Assembly (NCBI GenBank): GCA_033720695.1
Contig: JAWWCA010000131.1
Coordinates: 1 to 10,288 of the forward strand
Origin: DATGQT01 sp033720695
Lineage (GTDB): Bacteria; Bacteroidota; Rhodothermia; Rhodothermales; Rubricoccaceae
Reading direction: 5' to 3'
Length of the DNA: 10,288 nucleotides
Position 1 is the first letter of the stretch; every line of letters begins with the position of its first letter. The position numbers and the translations under genes are program-made. The notes under the pieces are model-generated. The model saw nothing but the letters and a program-made list of their open reading frames with translations. It made no database searches and was not told where the DNA came from. Of this stretch, positions 1 through 6,417 are shown in pieces.

Positions 1-469
1 ATTTGGTTGCCGCATACATCGAGCCGGCGAGCACACGGCGACCGGCGATCGAGCTCGTGATCACCACATGGCCGTGCGCGGCCTTGACGTGCTCCAGCGT
101 GGCGCGGAGCGTGTAGGCGACGCCGAGGATGTTCACGTCCACCATCCGGCGCCAGCTCTCCGGCGGCGCGCCTGTGAAGCCGCCGGGCCGCCCACCTGTG
201 CCGGCATTGGCGAATACGGCATCGATGCGGCCGAAGCGGTCCATCGCCGCCGCCGCCATGCGCTGCTGGTCCTCCCAGTCGGTAACGTCCGTCGGGATGG
301 CGCAGGCCCGGTCCTCGCCCAAATCGCTGACGAGGGACTCGAGCTTGTCTTTCGAGCGCGCTGCGAGTGCCAGACTCCAGCCTTCGGCGGCGACCGCCCG
401 GGCGGTTGCAGCGCCGATTCCGCTCGACGCGCCCGTGATCAGGAGGGTTTTCGGTTCGGCATCAGGCAT
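1..469 (-). CDS. Short-chain dehydrogenase/reductase (SDR), C-terminus cut by window edge
   Basis: NAD(P)-dependent oxidoreductase of the classical SDR family; the substrate cannot be told. The reading frame is open from the ATG at 469 down to base 2 (156 residues) with no stop, so the C-terminal part lies outside the window. Visible motifs: the Rossmann glycine motif TGASSGIG at residues 12-19, an acidic DVTD turn, NAG at residues 88-90, a Ser pair at 139-140, and the catalytic YxxxK as Y152 to K156 just at the edge. All catalytic residues are therefore present. The start is supported by an AGGGAG Shine-Dalgarno sequence 8 bases upstream. It lies 136 bases downstream of the HPPD-like gene on the same strand, so the two may be co-transcribed. 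Codon use is less extreme in GC than in the genes right of 1425. Family assignment is firm, specific function is open. Confidence 0.9.
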   Translation of the reverse strand, partial: MPDAEPKTLLITGASSGIGAATARAVAAEGWSLALAARSKDKLESLVSDLGEDRACAIPTDVTDWEDQQRMAAAAMDRFGRIDAVFANAGTGGRPGGFTGAPPESWRRMVDVNILGVAYTLRATLEHVKAAHGHVVITSSIAGRRVLAGSMYAATK

Positions 470-477
470 GGCGAAAA

Positions 478-483
478 CTCCCT
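478..483 (-). promoter_or_regulatory. Shine-Dalgarno site of the SDR gene
   Basis: On the minus strand AGGGAG stands 8 bases before the ATG at 469. This fixes the start of the SDR gene. It is also telling because none of the gene starts right of 1425 has such a site. Confidence 0.6.
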
Positions 484-578
484 GGCAGGGATGCAAAGCG
501 ACGAAGCTCGGACATCATGAACGGAACCGGCCGGCGCGGGTTCCCTTGGACGGCAGCGAACGAGTGAGGCCATCTCCA

Positions 579-604
579 GATCGCGGTGCGCGACAGTCGC
601 GATC
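579..604 (-). terminator. Hairpin directly after the HPPD-like gene, weak terminator candidate
   Basis: A perfect 7-base inverted repeat (GATCGCG at 579-585, CGCGATC at 598-604) with a 12-base loop begins one base downstream of the minus-strand stop at 606. There is no T tract after it, so it may instead be an mRNA 3' stem or chance in GC-rich DNA. The rest of the 470-605 spacer shows no gene. Confidence 0.25.
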
Positions 605-605
605 G

Positions 606-1424
606 TCAACCGCGCGGCACGGCCGGATGGCGTGAAAGGCGTGCCTGCGCCGCCAGCCGGATGGGCGCGTTCGCGGCGCCGAATCCCAGATAGCCCTCGC
701 GGGCGACGATCTCGAAGAAAAAGCGTTCGGCGAAGACGCGAGTGTAGACCTGGAAGTAGCGACCATGCTCATCCTCGTCATAGAGCACATTCAGGGCGCG
801 CAGCCGATCGGCAAGGTCGGGTTCGACGTCGAAGCGCGCCTCGAGGTCGTCGTAGTAGTTCTCCGGGATCGGCAGGAGCTCGACGCCCGCAGCGCGCATC
901 CGCTCCACGGCGGCGAAAATGTCGTCCGCGGCGAAGGCGATGTGCTGCACCCCGGCGCCGAAGAACTCGCTGATGAAGCGGCCCGACTGGGTCAGCCGCG
1001 CCTGGCTGCCGTTCAGCACGATCTGCACTGAGCGGTCGGGCGCGTGGACAACCTGGCTCTCGACGAGGCCAGCAGGGTCAGTCACCTCGACCTGCGCCAT
1101 TTTCGTGAAGCCGAGGATCGCGAGGTAAAAGAGGCGCCAGCTTGGCAACTCTTCGAATGGCATGGTCTGGGCGATGTGATCGATGCAGGTAAGACCCGCC
1201 GGCGCGGCCTCATCGCTTACCGGCTTGAACTCGATCTCCCAGACCCGCCCCAGCTCCGTTCCCCGGTCGAGGAAATAGATCAGCGCCCCGCCGACGCCAC
1301 GGATCGCCGGGATCTCGAGCTCGCCGGGCCCAACGGGCTGGCGGAAGCTTTGCGCAAGCAGGGCTTCGGCCCGCTCCAGCTGCTGCCCGGCATCGCCGAC
1401 CCAGAGGCCGACGGCAGCGACCGG
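606..1424 (-). CDS. 4-hydroxyphenylpyruvate-dioxygenase-like protein (C-terminal VOC domain), N-terminus missing
   Basis: About 272 residues that match the C-terminal part of the two-domain sugar phosphate isomerase/epimerase–4-hydroxyphenylpyruvate dioxygenase proteins, usually a little over 600 residues long, several of which act as 3-dehydroshikimate dehydratases in quinate/shikimate catabolism. The typical signatures are GPGELEIPAIRGVGG, IDHIAQTM, GVQHIAFAADDIF, PIPENYYDDLEARF, NVLYDEDEHG and FFFEIVAREGYLGFGAANAP. The three metal ligands of the HPPD fold are present: His (codon 1176-1178), His (942-944) and Glu (711-713). The N-terminal barrel and the first part of the HPPD domain are absent. 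Recognisable sequence (VGLWVGDAGQQ) stops near 1424, and beyond it the frame stays open only as an antisense shadow of the RNase gene. The catalytic half is kept, but no start or promoter belongs to it. It is most likely a gene fragment at a contig junction. The choice between true HPPD and dehydroshikimate dehydratase cannot be made from this part. Confidence 0.85.
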   Translation of the reverse strand, partial: PVAAVGLWVGDAGQQLERAEALLAQSFRQPVGPGELEIPAIRGVGGALIYFLDRGTELGRVWEIEFKPVSDEAAPAGLTCIDHIAQTMPFEELPSWRLFYLAILGFTKMAQVEVTDPAGLVESQVVHAPDRSVQIVLNGSQARLTQSGRFISEFFGAGVQHIAFAADDIFAAVERMRAAGVELLPIPENYYDDLEARFDVEPDLADRLRALNVLYDEDEHGRYFQVYTRVFAERFFFEIVAREGYLGFGAANAPIRLAAQARLSRHPAVPRG

Positions 1425-1440
1425 TCCCGCGCCTCGAAGT
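1422..1440. other. Junction between two unrelated DNA segments
   Basis: Left of this point the minus strand encodes the HPPD-like domain; right of it the plus strand encodes an RNase E/G that begins inside its S1 domain. Both proteins are truncated at their N-termini exactly here. Base composition, codon use and translation-start style also change across the point. The position is estimated from where family-like residues stop on each side and is good to perhaps 20 bases. Confidence 0.75.
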
Positions 1441-3056
1441 CGAAGCAGCGCGCAGAGTCCGGCGGCTCCCGAGGCCGCAGCAGTCGCGGCCAGGAGGGCG
1501 GTCGCGGCCAGAAGGGCGACCGGAGGGGGAGCAAGGAGCAAGAAGCCGCCCCCGCCCCCGAGGCGAAGACGGAGCGCAAGGCCGAGCCGTCCAAGCGCGA
1601 CGGCGACCGGCGCGACGGCGACCGGCGCGGGCGCCGAGGGAAGCCGGCAGACGCCGAGAAGGGCGGCTCGAAGCGGGGCGGGCAGAAGAGGGACGGCTCG
1701 AAGAAGCCGGCCTCGCTGCCGGACCGCCCCGAGGAGCTCCTCCGGCGCGACGGCCGCATCCTCGTCAAGGTCACCAAGGAGCCGATCTCGGCCAAGGGCA
1801 GCCGCGTCTCCACCGACATCTCGCTCGCCGGCCGGTTCCTCGTCCTCGTCCCCGCCGCCGACTACGTCGCCGTCTCGAAGAAGATCGAGAGCGCGCGCGA
1901 GCGGCGCCGGCTCAAGACCCTCGCCACCAGCCTCCGCCCCGACGGCTTCGGCATCATCGTCCGCACCGTGGCCGAGGACCGCGACGCGAAGACGCTCGAC
2001 ACCGACCTCCAGCTGCTCCTCCAGAAGTGGCGGAAGATCGAGACCCAGCTCGCCGGCCCGTCCGACCAGCCGCAGCTGCTCTACGAGGACGTCAACATGG
2101 TCTCCTCGATCATCCGGGACCTCTTCACCGAGGACTACGACCGGATCCTCGTGGACGACCCCAAGCTCCACAAGAACGTCAAGGCCTACGTCCAGGCCGT
2201 GGCGCCCCACATGGCCGACCGCGTCCAGCTCCACCGCTCGAACACGCCGGTCTTCCGCAGCGCCGGGCTGGAGAAGGCCGTCGAGCAGGTGTTCTCGACG
2301 CGGGTGCCGCTCCCCTCGGGCGGCTACCTCTTCATCGAGCACACCGAGGCCATGCACGTCGTCGACGTGAACTCGGGCCGGGCCGGGCGCGGGAAGAGCC
2401 AGGCCGAGAACCTCCTCGCCGTCAACCTCGAGGCGGCCCGGGCGGTCGCGAAGCAGCTCCGGCTCCGCGACCTCGGCGGCATCATCGTCGTCGACTTCAT
2501 CGACATGCGCTCGGAGAGCGCCCGCCGGAAGGTGTACCAGGCGCTCAAGGACGAGTTCAGGAAGGACCGCGCCGTGACGAAGCTGCTCCCGATGAGCGAC
2601 TTCGGCCTCGTCGAGATCACGCGCCAGCGGCTCCGCCCCAGCATCACGGCCCAGACCAACGGCGACAGCGAGAGCGACGCCCGCGACCCCGCCGCGGCCA
2701 TGGCCGCCGCCGGCGCCTCCGAGATCCCCCAGCCCGAGCGTGACTTCGGGCCCCAGCGGCTCGACGAGCCGACGACCACCGACGAGGTGGTCGAGCGGAT
2801 CGGGGTGTGGCTGAAGCACTACCGCGACGAGGTCCCGGCGAAGTACCGCGACCGGCCCATCGTCGTCCGCGTCCACCCCCTCCTGGCCGCCTACCTCCGG
2901 CGCGGCTTCCCGAGCCCGCTCACGCGGTGGCGCTTCCGCCTCCGCGGCCTCCGGTTCTCCCTCGAGACCGAGCCGACGCTCCACCCCCTCGAGTTCGAGG
3001 CGCGCGACGAGAAGTCGGGCAAGCCGCTCCGGAACCAGTACGACCCCTCGCCCTGA
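1425..3056 (+). CDS. rng: Ribonuclease E/G (Rne/Rng family), N-terminus missing
   Basis: Endoribonuclease for rRNA and mRNA processing in the cytoplasm. The part from about 1730 on aligns by eye along the Bacteroidota-type RNase G: ILVKVTKEPISAKGSR (end of the S1 region), SLAGRFLVLVP, FGIIVRTVAE, ILVDDPKLHKNV, then SGGYLFIEHTEAMHVVDVNSG and LRLRDLGGIIVVDFIDM. The two catalytic metal-binding aspartates are present (codons 2364-2366 and 2493-2495). The first half of the S1 domain, roughly 70 residues, is absent, because the gene starts at the junction near 1425. The frame stays open upstream to a GTG at 1044, but that stretch is antisense to the HPPD-like gene and does not look like RNase. Bases 1425-1730 encode a Lys/Arg/Gly/Glu-rich linker inserted in the S1 region. 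The usual CPxCxG zinc-link after RQRLRPSI is missing; a cysteine-free Ala/Asp/Ser-rich stretch stands there instead. Followed after 65 bases by the 98-residue gene. Confidence 0.92.
   Translation, partial: SRASKSKQRAESGGSRGRSSRGQEGGRGQKGDRRGSKEQEAAPAPEAKTERKAEPSKRDGDRRDGDRRGRRGKPADAEKGGSKRGGQKRDGSKKPASLPDRPEELLRRDGRILVKVTKEPISAKGSRVSTDISLAGRFLVLVPAADYVAVSKKIESARERRRLKTLATSLRPDGFGIIVRTVAEDRDAKTLDTDLQLLLQKWRKIETQLAGPSDQPQLLYEDVNMVSSIIRDLFTEDYDRILVDDPKLHKNVKAYVQAVAPHMADRVQLHRSNTPVFRSAGLEKAVEQVFSTRVPLPSGGYLFIEHTEAMHVVDVNSGRAGRGKSQAENLLAVNLEAARAVAKQLRLRDLGGIIVVDFIDMRSESARRKVYQALKDEFRKDRAVTKLLPMSDFGLVEITRQRLRPSITAQTNGDSESDARDPAAAMAAAGASEIPQPERDFGPQRLDEPTTTDEVVERIGVWLKHYRDEVPAKYRDRPIVVRVHPLLAAYLRRGFPSPLTRWRFRLRGLRFSLETEPTLHPLEFEARDEKSGKPLRNQYDPSP
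1596..1625 (+). repeat. Two perfect 15-base tandem repeats inside the RNase linker
   Basis: CGCGACGGCGACCGG occurs twice back to back (1596-1610 and 1611-1625), in frame, encoding RDGDR twice, and a third copy starts but decays after 1625. It lies in the basic low-complexity insert of the RNase gene and suggests growth of the linker by slippage. Confidence 0.8.
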
Positions 3057-3121
3057 GGGAAGGGGCCGGAGCACCGGCGAGGCGCGTTCGCGTCCGGTCC
3101 GTCCTCGCCACCCCCTCCGCC

Positions 3122-3418
3122 ATGAAGCCCACCGCTCTCGTCCAGGCGCTCGAGGAGGCGCACCGCCGGCTCGGCGTGGCCGTCCGCCGCGACCGCGGGG
3201 CGTTTCGGGGCGGCCGCTGCGTCGTGGCCGGCGAGGAGGTCGTCGTGCTCAACAAGCGGCACCCGGCCGAGGCCCAGGTCGCCATCCTCGCCGAGAGCCT
3301 CCGGACGCTCCCGCACGACCAGGTCTACCTGCGCCCCGCCGTCCGCGCCGCGCTCGAAGACGCCTGGGCGGCGGGCGATGCGGGGCCGGTGGTGGATGGG
3401 GAGCCCGAGGACGCCTGA
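3122..3418 (+). CDS. Small protein of unknown function, 98 residues
   Basis: I do not recognise the family. The ATG at 3122 follows a C-rich leader and opens 98 residues ending in an acidic tail (VVDGEPEDA). There is no signal peptide or membrane segment. The N-terminal half is basic and amphipathic (EEAHRRLGVAVRRDRGAFRGG); a central short hydrophobic beta-like stretch (GEEVVVLNKRH) is followed by a helix (PAEAQVAILAESLRTL) and PHDQVYLRPAVRAALEDAW, so a compact cytoplasmic alpha/beta protein is likely. It sits between the RNase (65 bases upstream) and the metallo-hydrolase (only 3 bases downstream), and a shared transcript with both is likely. Codon use with third positions almost all G or C agrees with the neighbours and supports it as a real gene. 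Any role in RNA metabolism would be guessed from position only. Confidence 0.75.
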   Translation: MKPTALVQALEEAHRRLGVAVRRDRGAFRGGRCVVAGEEVVVLNKRHPAEAQVAILAESLRTLPHDQVYLRPAVRAALEDAWAAGDAGPVVDGEPEDA

Positions 3419-3421
3419 CGC

Positions 3422-4267
3422 GTGACACGTGACCCTACCCCTCCGGCTGTGCCTCCTCCGCGCCACGCCTCACGCCTCGCGGTCACCCTCCTCGGCACCG
3501 GGACCTCCACCGGCGTCCCGCTCGTGGGGTGCGGGTGCCGGGTGTGCACCTCCGAGGACCCCCGCGACCAGCGCCTCCGGTGTGCGGCCTACGTCGTCGC
3601 GGAGACCGACGCCGGGCCCGTCCACCTCGTCATCGACACGGGGCCGGACTTCCGGCAGCAGGCGCTCCGCACCGGCATCGAGGCCGTGGACGCCGTGCTC
3701 ATCACGCACCACCACTTCGACCACGTCGTGGGCCTCGACGACCTCCGGCCGTTCTTCTTCCGGAACAAGCACCCCATCCCCATCTACGCGCCGCCGAACA
3801 CGGCCGAGGTGCTCGGCCAGATGTTCTCGTACATCTTCCGCGACGGCTCCTACCCCGGCACGCCCCACCTCGACCTCGAGGCCGTCGCGGCGCCGTTCGA
3901 GGTGGCGAGCCGGACGCACGAGGGGCGCGTCGCGGTGACGCCCGTCCCGGCCTTCCACGGGCGCCTCCCGCTCTACGGCTACCGCATCGGCCGCTTCGCC
4001 TACCTCACCGACGTGAGCGCGATCCCCGACGAGAGCCTCGCCCTCCTCGACGGTCTCGACGTCCTCGTCCTCGACGCCCTCCGCTGGGAGCCCCACCCGA
4101 CGCACTTCTCCTTCGACGAGGCCGTGGCGATGGCGGAGCGGATCGGGGCGCGCGAGACGCACTTCGTCCACATGACGCACTCGGTCCTCCACGCCGAGAC
4201 CGACGCCCGGCTCCCCGAGGGAGTGCACCTCGCCTACGACGGCCTCGTGCTGGAGGCGCGGGGATGA
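3422..4267 (+). CDS. PhnP-like metallo-beta-lactamase-fold hydrolase
   Basis: MBL-fold hydrolase of the PhnP/cyclic-phosphodiesterase group, 281 residues, cytoplasmic. Visible features: LLGTGTSTGVP at residues 23-33; a cysteine cluster CGCRVC (C37, C39, C42), which in PhnP binds a structural zinc; the metal site HHHFDH at 96-101 (H96, H98, D100, H101); then AFHG, LTDVS with an Asp, and a late THFVHMTHS that supplies the last histidine. PhnP itself cleaves 5-phosphoribosyl 1,2-cyclic phosphate in phosphonate breakdown and also 2',3'-cyclic nucleotides. No other phn gene is near, so the substrate here is open. The GTG at 3422 is only 3 bases after the previous stop, which suggests translational coupling. 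The first 18 residues are Pro-rich and family-like sequence begins at about residue 19, so the true start may be slightly different. Confidence 0.88.
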   Translation: MTRDPTPPAVPPPRHASRLAVTLLGTGTSTGVPLVGCGCRVCTSEDPRDQRLRCAAYVVAETDAGPVHLVIDTGPDFRQQALRTGIEAVDAVLITHHHFDHVVGLDDLRPFFFRNKHPIPIYAPPNTAEVLGQMFSYIFRDGSYPGTPHLDLEAVAAPFEVASRTHEGRVAVTPVPAFHGRLPLYGYRIGRFAYLTDVSAIPDESLALLDGLDVLVLDALRWEPHPTHFSFDEAVAMAERIGARETHFVHMTHSVLHAETDARLPEGVHLAYDGLVLEARG

Positions 4268-4307
4268 CGGGAGGTGTCGAAGCCTACTCATAGGTCGGCG
4301 GAGACCG

Positions 4308-4316
4308 TAGCTTCTG
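4308..4316 (+). promoter_or_regulatory. TAnnTT(n)G promoter-like box before the 4359 gene
   Basis: TAGCTTCTG resembles the Bacteroidota -7 element TAnnTTTG and lies 42 bases before the ATG at 4359. Very similar boxes precede the genes at 6783 and 8671. No clear -33 TTTG is seen at this site. Confidence 0.4.
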
Positions 4317-4328
4317 AGCCGCATCGCC

Positions 4329-4341
4329 CGATCACTGATCG
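4329..4341. promoter_or_regulatory. 13-base palindrome in a 5' leader, operator candidate
   Basis: CGATCACTGATCG is a perfect dyad with a single central base. It lies between the promoter-like box at 4308 and the ATG at 4359, where a repressor site could act. It is the only strong feature of the 4268-4358 spacer besides the box; chance occurrence is possible. Confidence 0.25.
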
Positions 4342-4358
4342 TCCCCCCGTACTCCCCC

Positions 4359-5087
4359 ATGCGACTCCGCCTTGGTCTACTCCTTCTGGCGGCCCTTGCC
4401 GTGCCTGTCCGGGCGCAGATCGGTCCTGAGGTCGTGCAGATGCCGCCGGAGGAGGCCTTCGCGGCCGTCGAAAGGATCCTCTTGGAGACCGAGCACCTTG
4501 CGGCCGAGGAGGTGCTCGTCCGCGCCGACTCCGCCCTGACGGTGCGCCTCACGGGCGGCCTCTGGCTCGGCCCCGACGGGCGTGCCCGCCTCGACGCCGA
4601 CGGCCGCTTCGAGATCGACACCGCCCTCCGCCTCGTCTCCGACGGCACGCGCATGGCCGGGGGGCGCACCGACGGGGTCCGCTTCGACACGACGGCGGCC
4701 CCGGCGCTCCGCGAGGCGCTCGTCCTCGGGCTCACGCGGATGGGGCTCCTCCACAACCTCGCCCGCCTCTACGGCGGCTCCCCGCCGGACCACGCCGAGG
4801 GCGGCGTGACCGACTGGGTGACGGTGCACGGGCTCGAATGGCGGCCCGAGACCCTCGTCTCCGGCCGCCGGGCGCGCCCCCTCGGCTTCACCCTCCGTGT
4901 CGACGGCACGGACGCGGCCGAGGCCGAGCTCCACCTCGACGCCGAGACCGGGCTCCCGCTCCTCCGCCGGCAGACGGTCGCGTTCCCGGCAGGCGTCATG
5001 GTGGTGGAGGAGCAGTACTCGGGGTGGACCGCGCAGGCGCCCGACGCCGCGACCTTCAGCGTCGCCTCCTCGGGGGCGATCGAGTAG
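4359..5087 (+). CDS. Secreted or periplasmic protein of unknown function
   Basis: A 242-residue protein with a clear signal peptide: positive MRLR, a hydrophobic core (LGLLLLAALAVPV) and a likely cut after VRA at residue 19. The mature part is not a family I can name with certainty. It looks like repeating beta strands, with a pattern seen in LolA-like or DUF2092-like periplasmic proteins: GRFEIDTALRLVSDG in the middle, and near the C-terminus LHLDAETGLPLLRRQTVAFPAG followed by VVEEQYSGW and a final FSV. The middle holds a possible helix (LREALVLGLTRMGLLHNLARLYGG). No cysteine or lipobox is present. It has its own promoter-like box upstream and is followed after 71 bases by the L,D-transpeptidase on the same strand. 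LolA-like is an inference from pattern only. Confidence 0.82.
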   Translation: MRLRLGLLLLAALAVPVRAQIGPEVVQMPPEEAFAAVERILLETEHLAAEEVLVRADSALTVRLTGGLWLGPDGRARLDADGRFEIDTALRLVSDGTRMAGGRTDGVRFDTTAAPALREALVLGLTRMGLLHNLARLYGGSPPDHAEGGVTDWVTVHGLEWRPETLVSGRRARPLGFTLRVDGTDAAEAELHLDAETGLPLLRRQTVAFPAGVMVVEEQYSGWTAQAPDAATFSVASSGAIE

Positions 5088-5158
5088 CACCGGAGGTATC
5101 GGCACCTCGGTGCGGGCGCTGCGTGTAAGGCCGCTGCTCCGCCACTGCCCCTCCCCCG

Positions 5159-6406
5159 ATGCCCCTCCGACTCCCCACGGTCCCCCTCGTCGCCGCTGCG
5201 CTGCTCCTCGTCGCCGGGTGTCGGATCGAGCGGGGGAGCGCGGAGGCGCGGCCCGACAGCCTGGGCGTTAGCGCGAGGGGGGCGATCTACGAGCGGCTCT
5301 CGACACGGGAGCTGGAGGCGGGCCGCTACACCGGCCGGTGGCGCACCGTCGCCCGCGTCGACACCGCCGCGGCGAACGCCGCCGCGCGCGCCAACCCCGA
5401 GACGCTCGACGACCTCGACCGCGCCGGCTTCGACACCGCCCGCGTGCCCCTCCCCCTCGGCGGCGACAGCGCCGGGCCGAGCGTGCTCCGCGCCCAGGTG
5501 CTCCTCGACCGCGCCGGCTTCTCGCCGGGCCAGATCGACGGCCGCTGGGGGGACAACACCGAGAAGGCCGTCTACTGGTTTCAAGAGGCCGAGGGGCTCC
5601 GCGCCACCGGCGTCATCGACACCACGACGTACCGGCGGCTGGAGGGGCGCGCCGGCCGGCCGGCGCAGTTCATCACGACGTACCGGCTGACGGCCGGGGA
5701 CGTGGCCGGGCCGTTCCCGGACCTCCCCGAGGGCGTCTACGAGCGGGCCGAGTTGGATTCGCTGGGCTACGAGTCGCTCGCCGAAAAGCTGGGCGAGCTG
5801 TTCCACGCCGCGCCCGCGCTCCTCCGCCGGCTCAACCCCGGCGTCAACCTCAACCGCCTCGCCGCCGACGACCCCATCCGCGTCCCCAACGTCCGCCACG
5901 TCCGGCCCGATCGCGGCGCCGTCGCCCGCGTCGTGGTCTCGAAGGGGGGCGAGCACCTCCACGCCCTCGGCGCCGACGGCGAGATCCTCTACCACTTCCC
6001 GACGACGGTCGGCGCCTCCTACGACCCCTCGCCGCAGGGCGACTACCGCGTCGCCTCCGTCACCTTCGACCCGTGGTGGCACTACCAGCCGGCCCTCCTC
6101 GCCGATGTCCCCGACGACGAGCCCGACGCGCGGATTCCGCCCGGCCCCAACAACGCCGTCGGCGTCGTGTGGATCGCCCTCACCGAGCCGCACTACGGCA
6201 TCCACGGCACGAGCGCGCCCGAGACCATCGGGTACGCCTCCTCGGCCGGCTGCGTCCGACTCACGAACTGGGACGCCCGCTTCCTCGCCGAGCGCGTGAG
6301 CGAGGGCCTGCCGGTCCAGTTCCGCGACGTCGACGGCCGTGGCGCGACCGCCTCCGACACCACCGCCGCGCGGCCCGACACGACGCGCCCGGGCGCGCGG
6401 CCCTGA
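5159..6406 (+). CDS. Lipoprotein L,D-transpeptidase (YkuD) with peptidoglycan-binding domain
   Basis: Cell-wall enzyme, 415 residues, probably lipid-anchored. The signal peptide ends in the lipobox LVAGC with the lipidated Cys at 21. Residues about 108-162 form a PG_binding_1 domain (VLRAQVLLDRAGFSPGQIDG then WGDNTEKAVYWFQ). Residues about 180-235 hold a region that may be a degenerate LysM (SLAEKLGELFHAAPALLRRLNPGV...IRVPNV). The YkuD domain runs from about 256 to 390 and carries the catalytic signature HGTSAPETIGYASSAGCVR, with H349, C365 and R367. L,D-transpeptidases make 3-3 crosslinks or attach proteins to peptidoglycan; which of these is done here cannot be read. The C-terminus ends in a Thr/Asp/Ala/Pro-rich tail of about 20 residues. 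The stop is 11 bases before the next gene, so the two are probably one operon. Confidence 0.93.
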   Translation: MPLRLPTVPLVAAALLLVAGCRIERGSAEARPDSLGVSARGAIYERLSTRELEAGRYTGRWRTVARVDTAAANAAARANPETLDDLDRAGFDTARVPLPLGGDSAGPSVLRAQVLLDRAGFSPGQIDGRWGDNTEKAVYWFQEAEGLRATGVIDTTTYRRLEGRAGRPAQFITTYRLTAGDVAGPFPDLPEGVYERAELDSLGYESLAEKLGELFHAAPALLRRLNPGVNLNRLAADDPIRVPNVRHVRPDRGAVARVVVSKGGEHLHALGADGEILYHFPTTVGASYDPSPQGDYRVASVTFDPWWHYQPALLADVPDDEPDARIPPGPNNAVGVVWIALTEPHYGIHGTSAPETIGYASSAGCVRLTNWDARFLAERVSEGLPVQFRDVDGRGATASDTTAARPDTTRPGARP

Positions 6407-6417
6407 CCCCGACCCCC

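Noticed and set aside
1044..1424. A GTG at 1044 that would give the RNase an in-frame N-terminal extension of about 125 residues.
   Set aside because: The stretch is antisense to the well-conserved HPPD-like domain and shows no S1 sequence, so it is a chance open frame across the junction and not the true RNase N-terminus.
1425..3074. The minus-strand frame of the HPPD-like gene stays open through the whole RNase gene, giving an apparent 822-residue protein.
   Set aside because: The extension is Asp/Glu/Val/Leu/Gly-rich antisense of a conserved RNase with no family motif. In DNA with G or C at nearly every third position, long antisense frames are expected.
3470..6205. Long minus-strand frames (3470-4756, 4769-6205) opposite the hydrolase, the 4359 gene and the transpeptidase.
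   Set aside because: Their translations are low-complexity Arg/Val/Glu/Gly strings, and the plus strand holds clear families with intact catalytic motifs at the same places.
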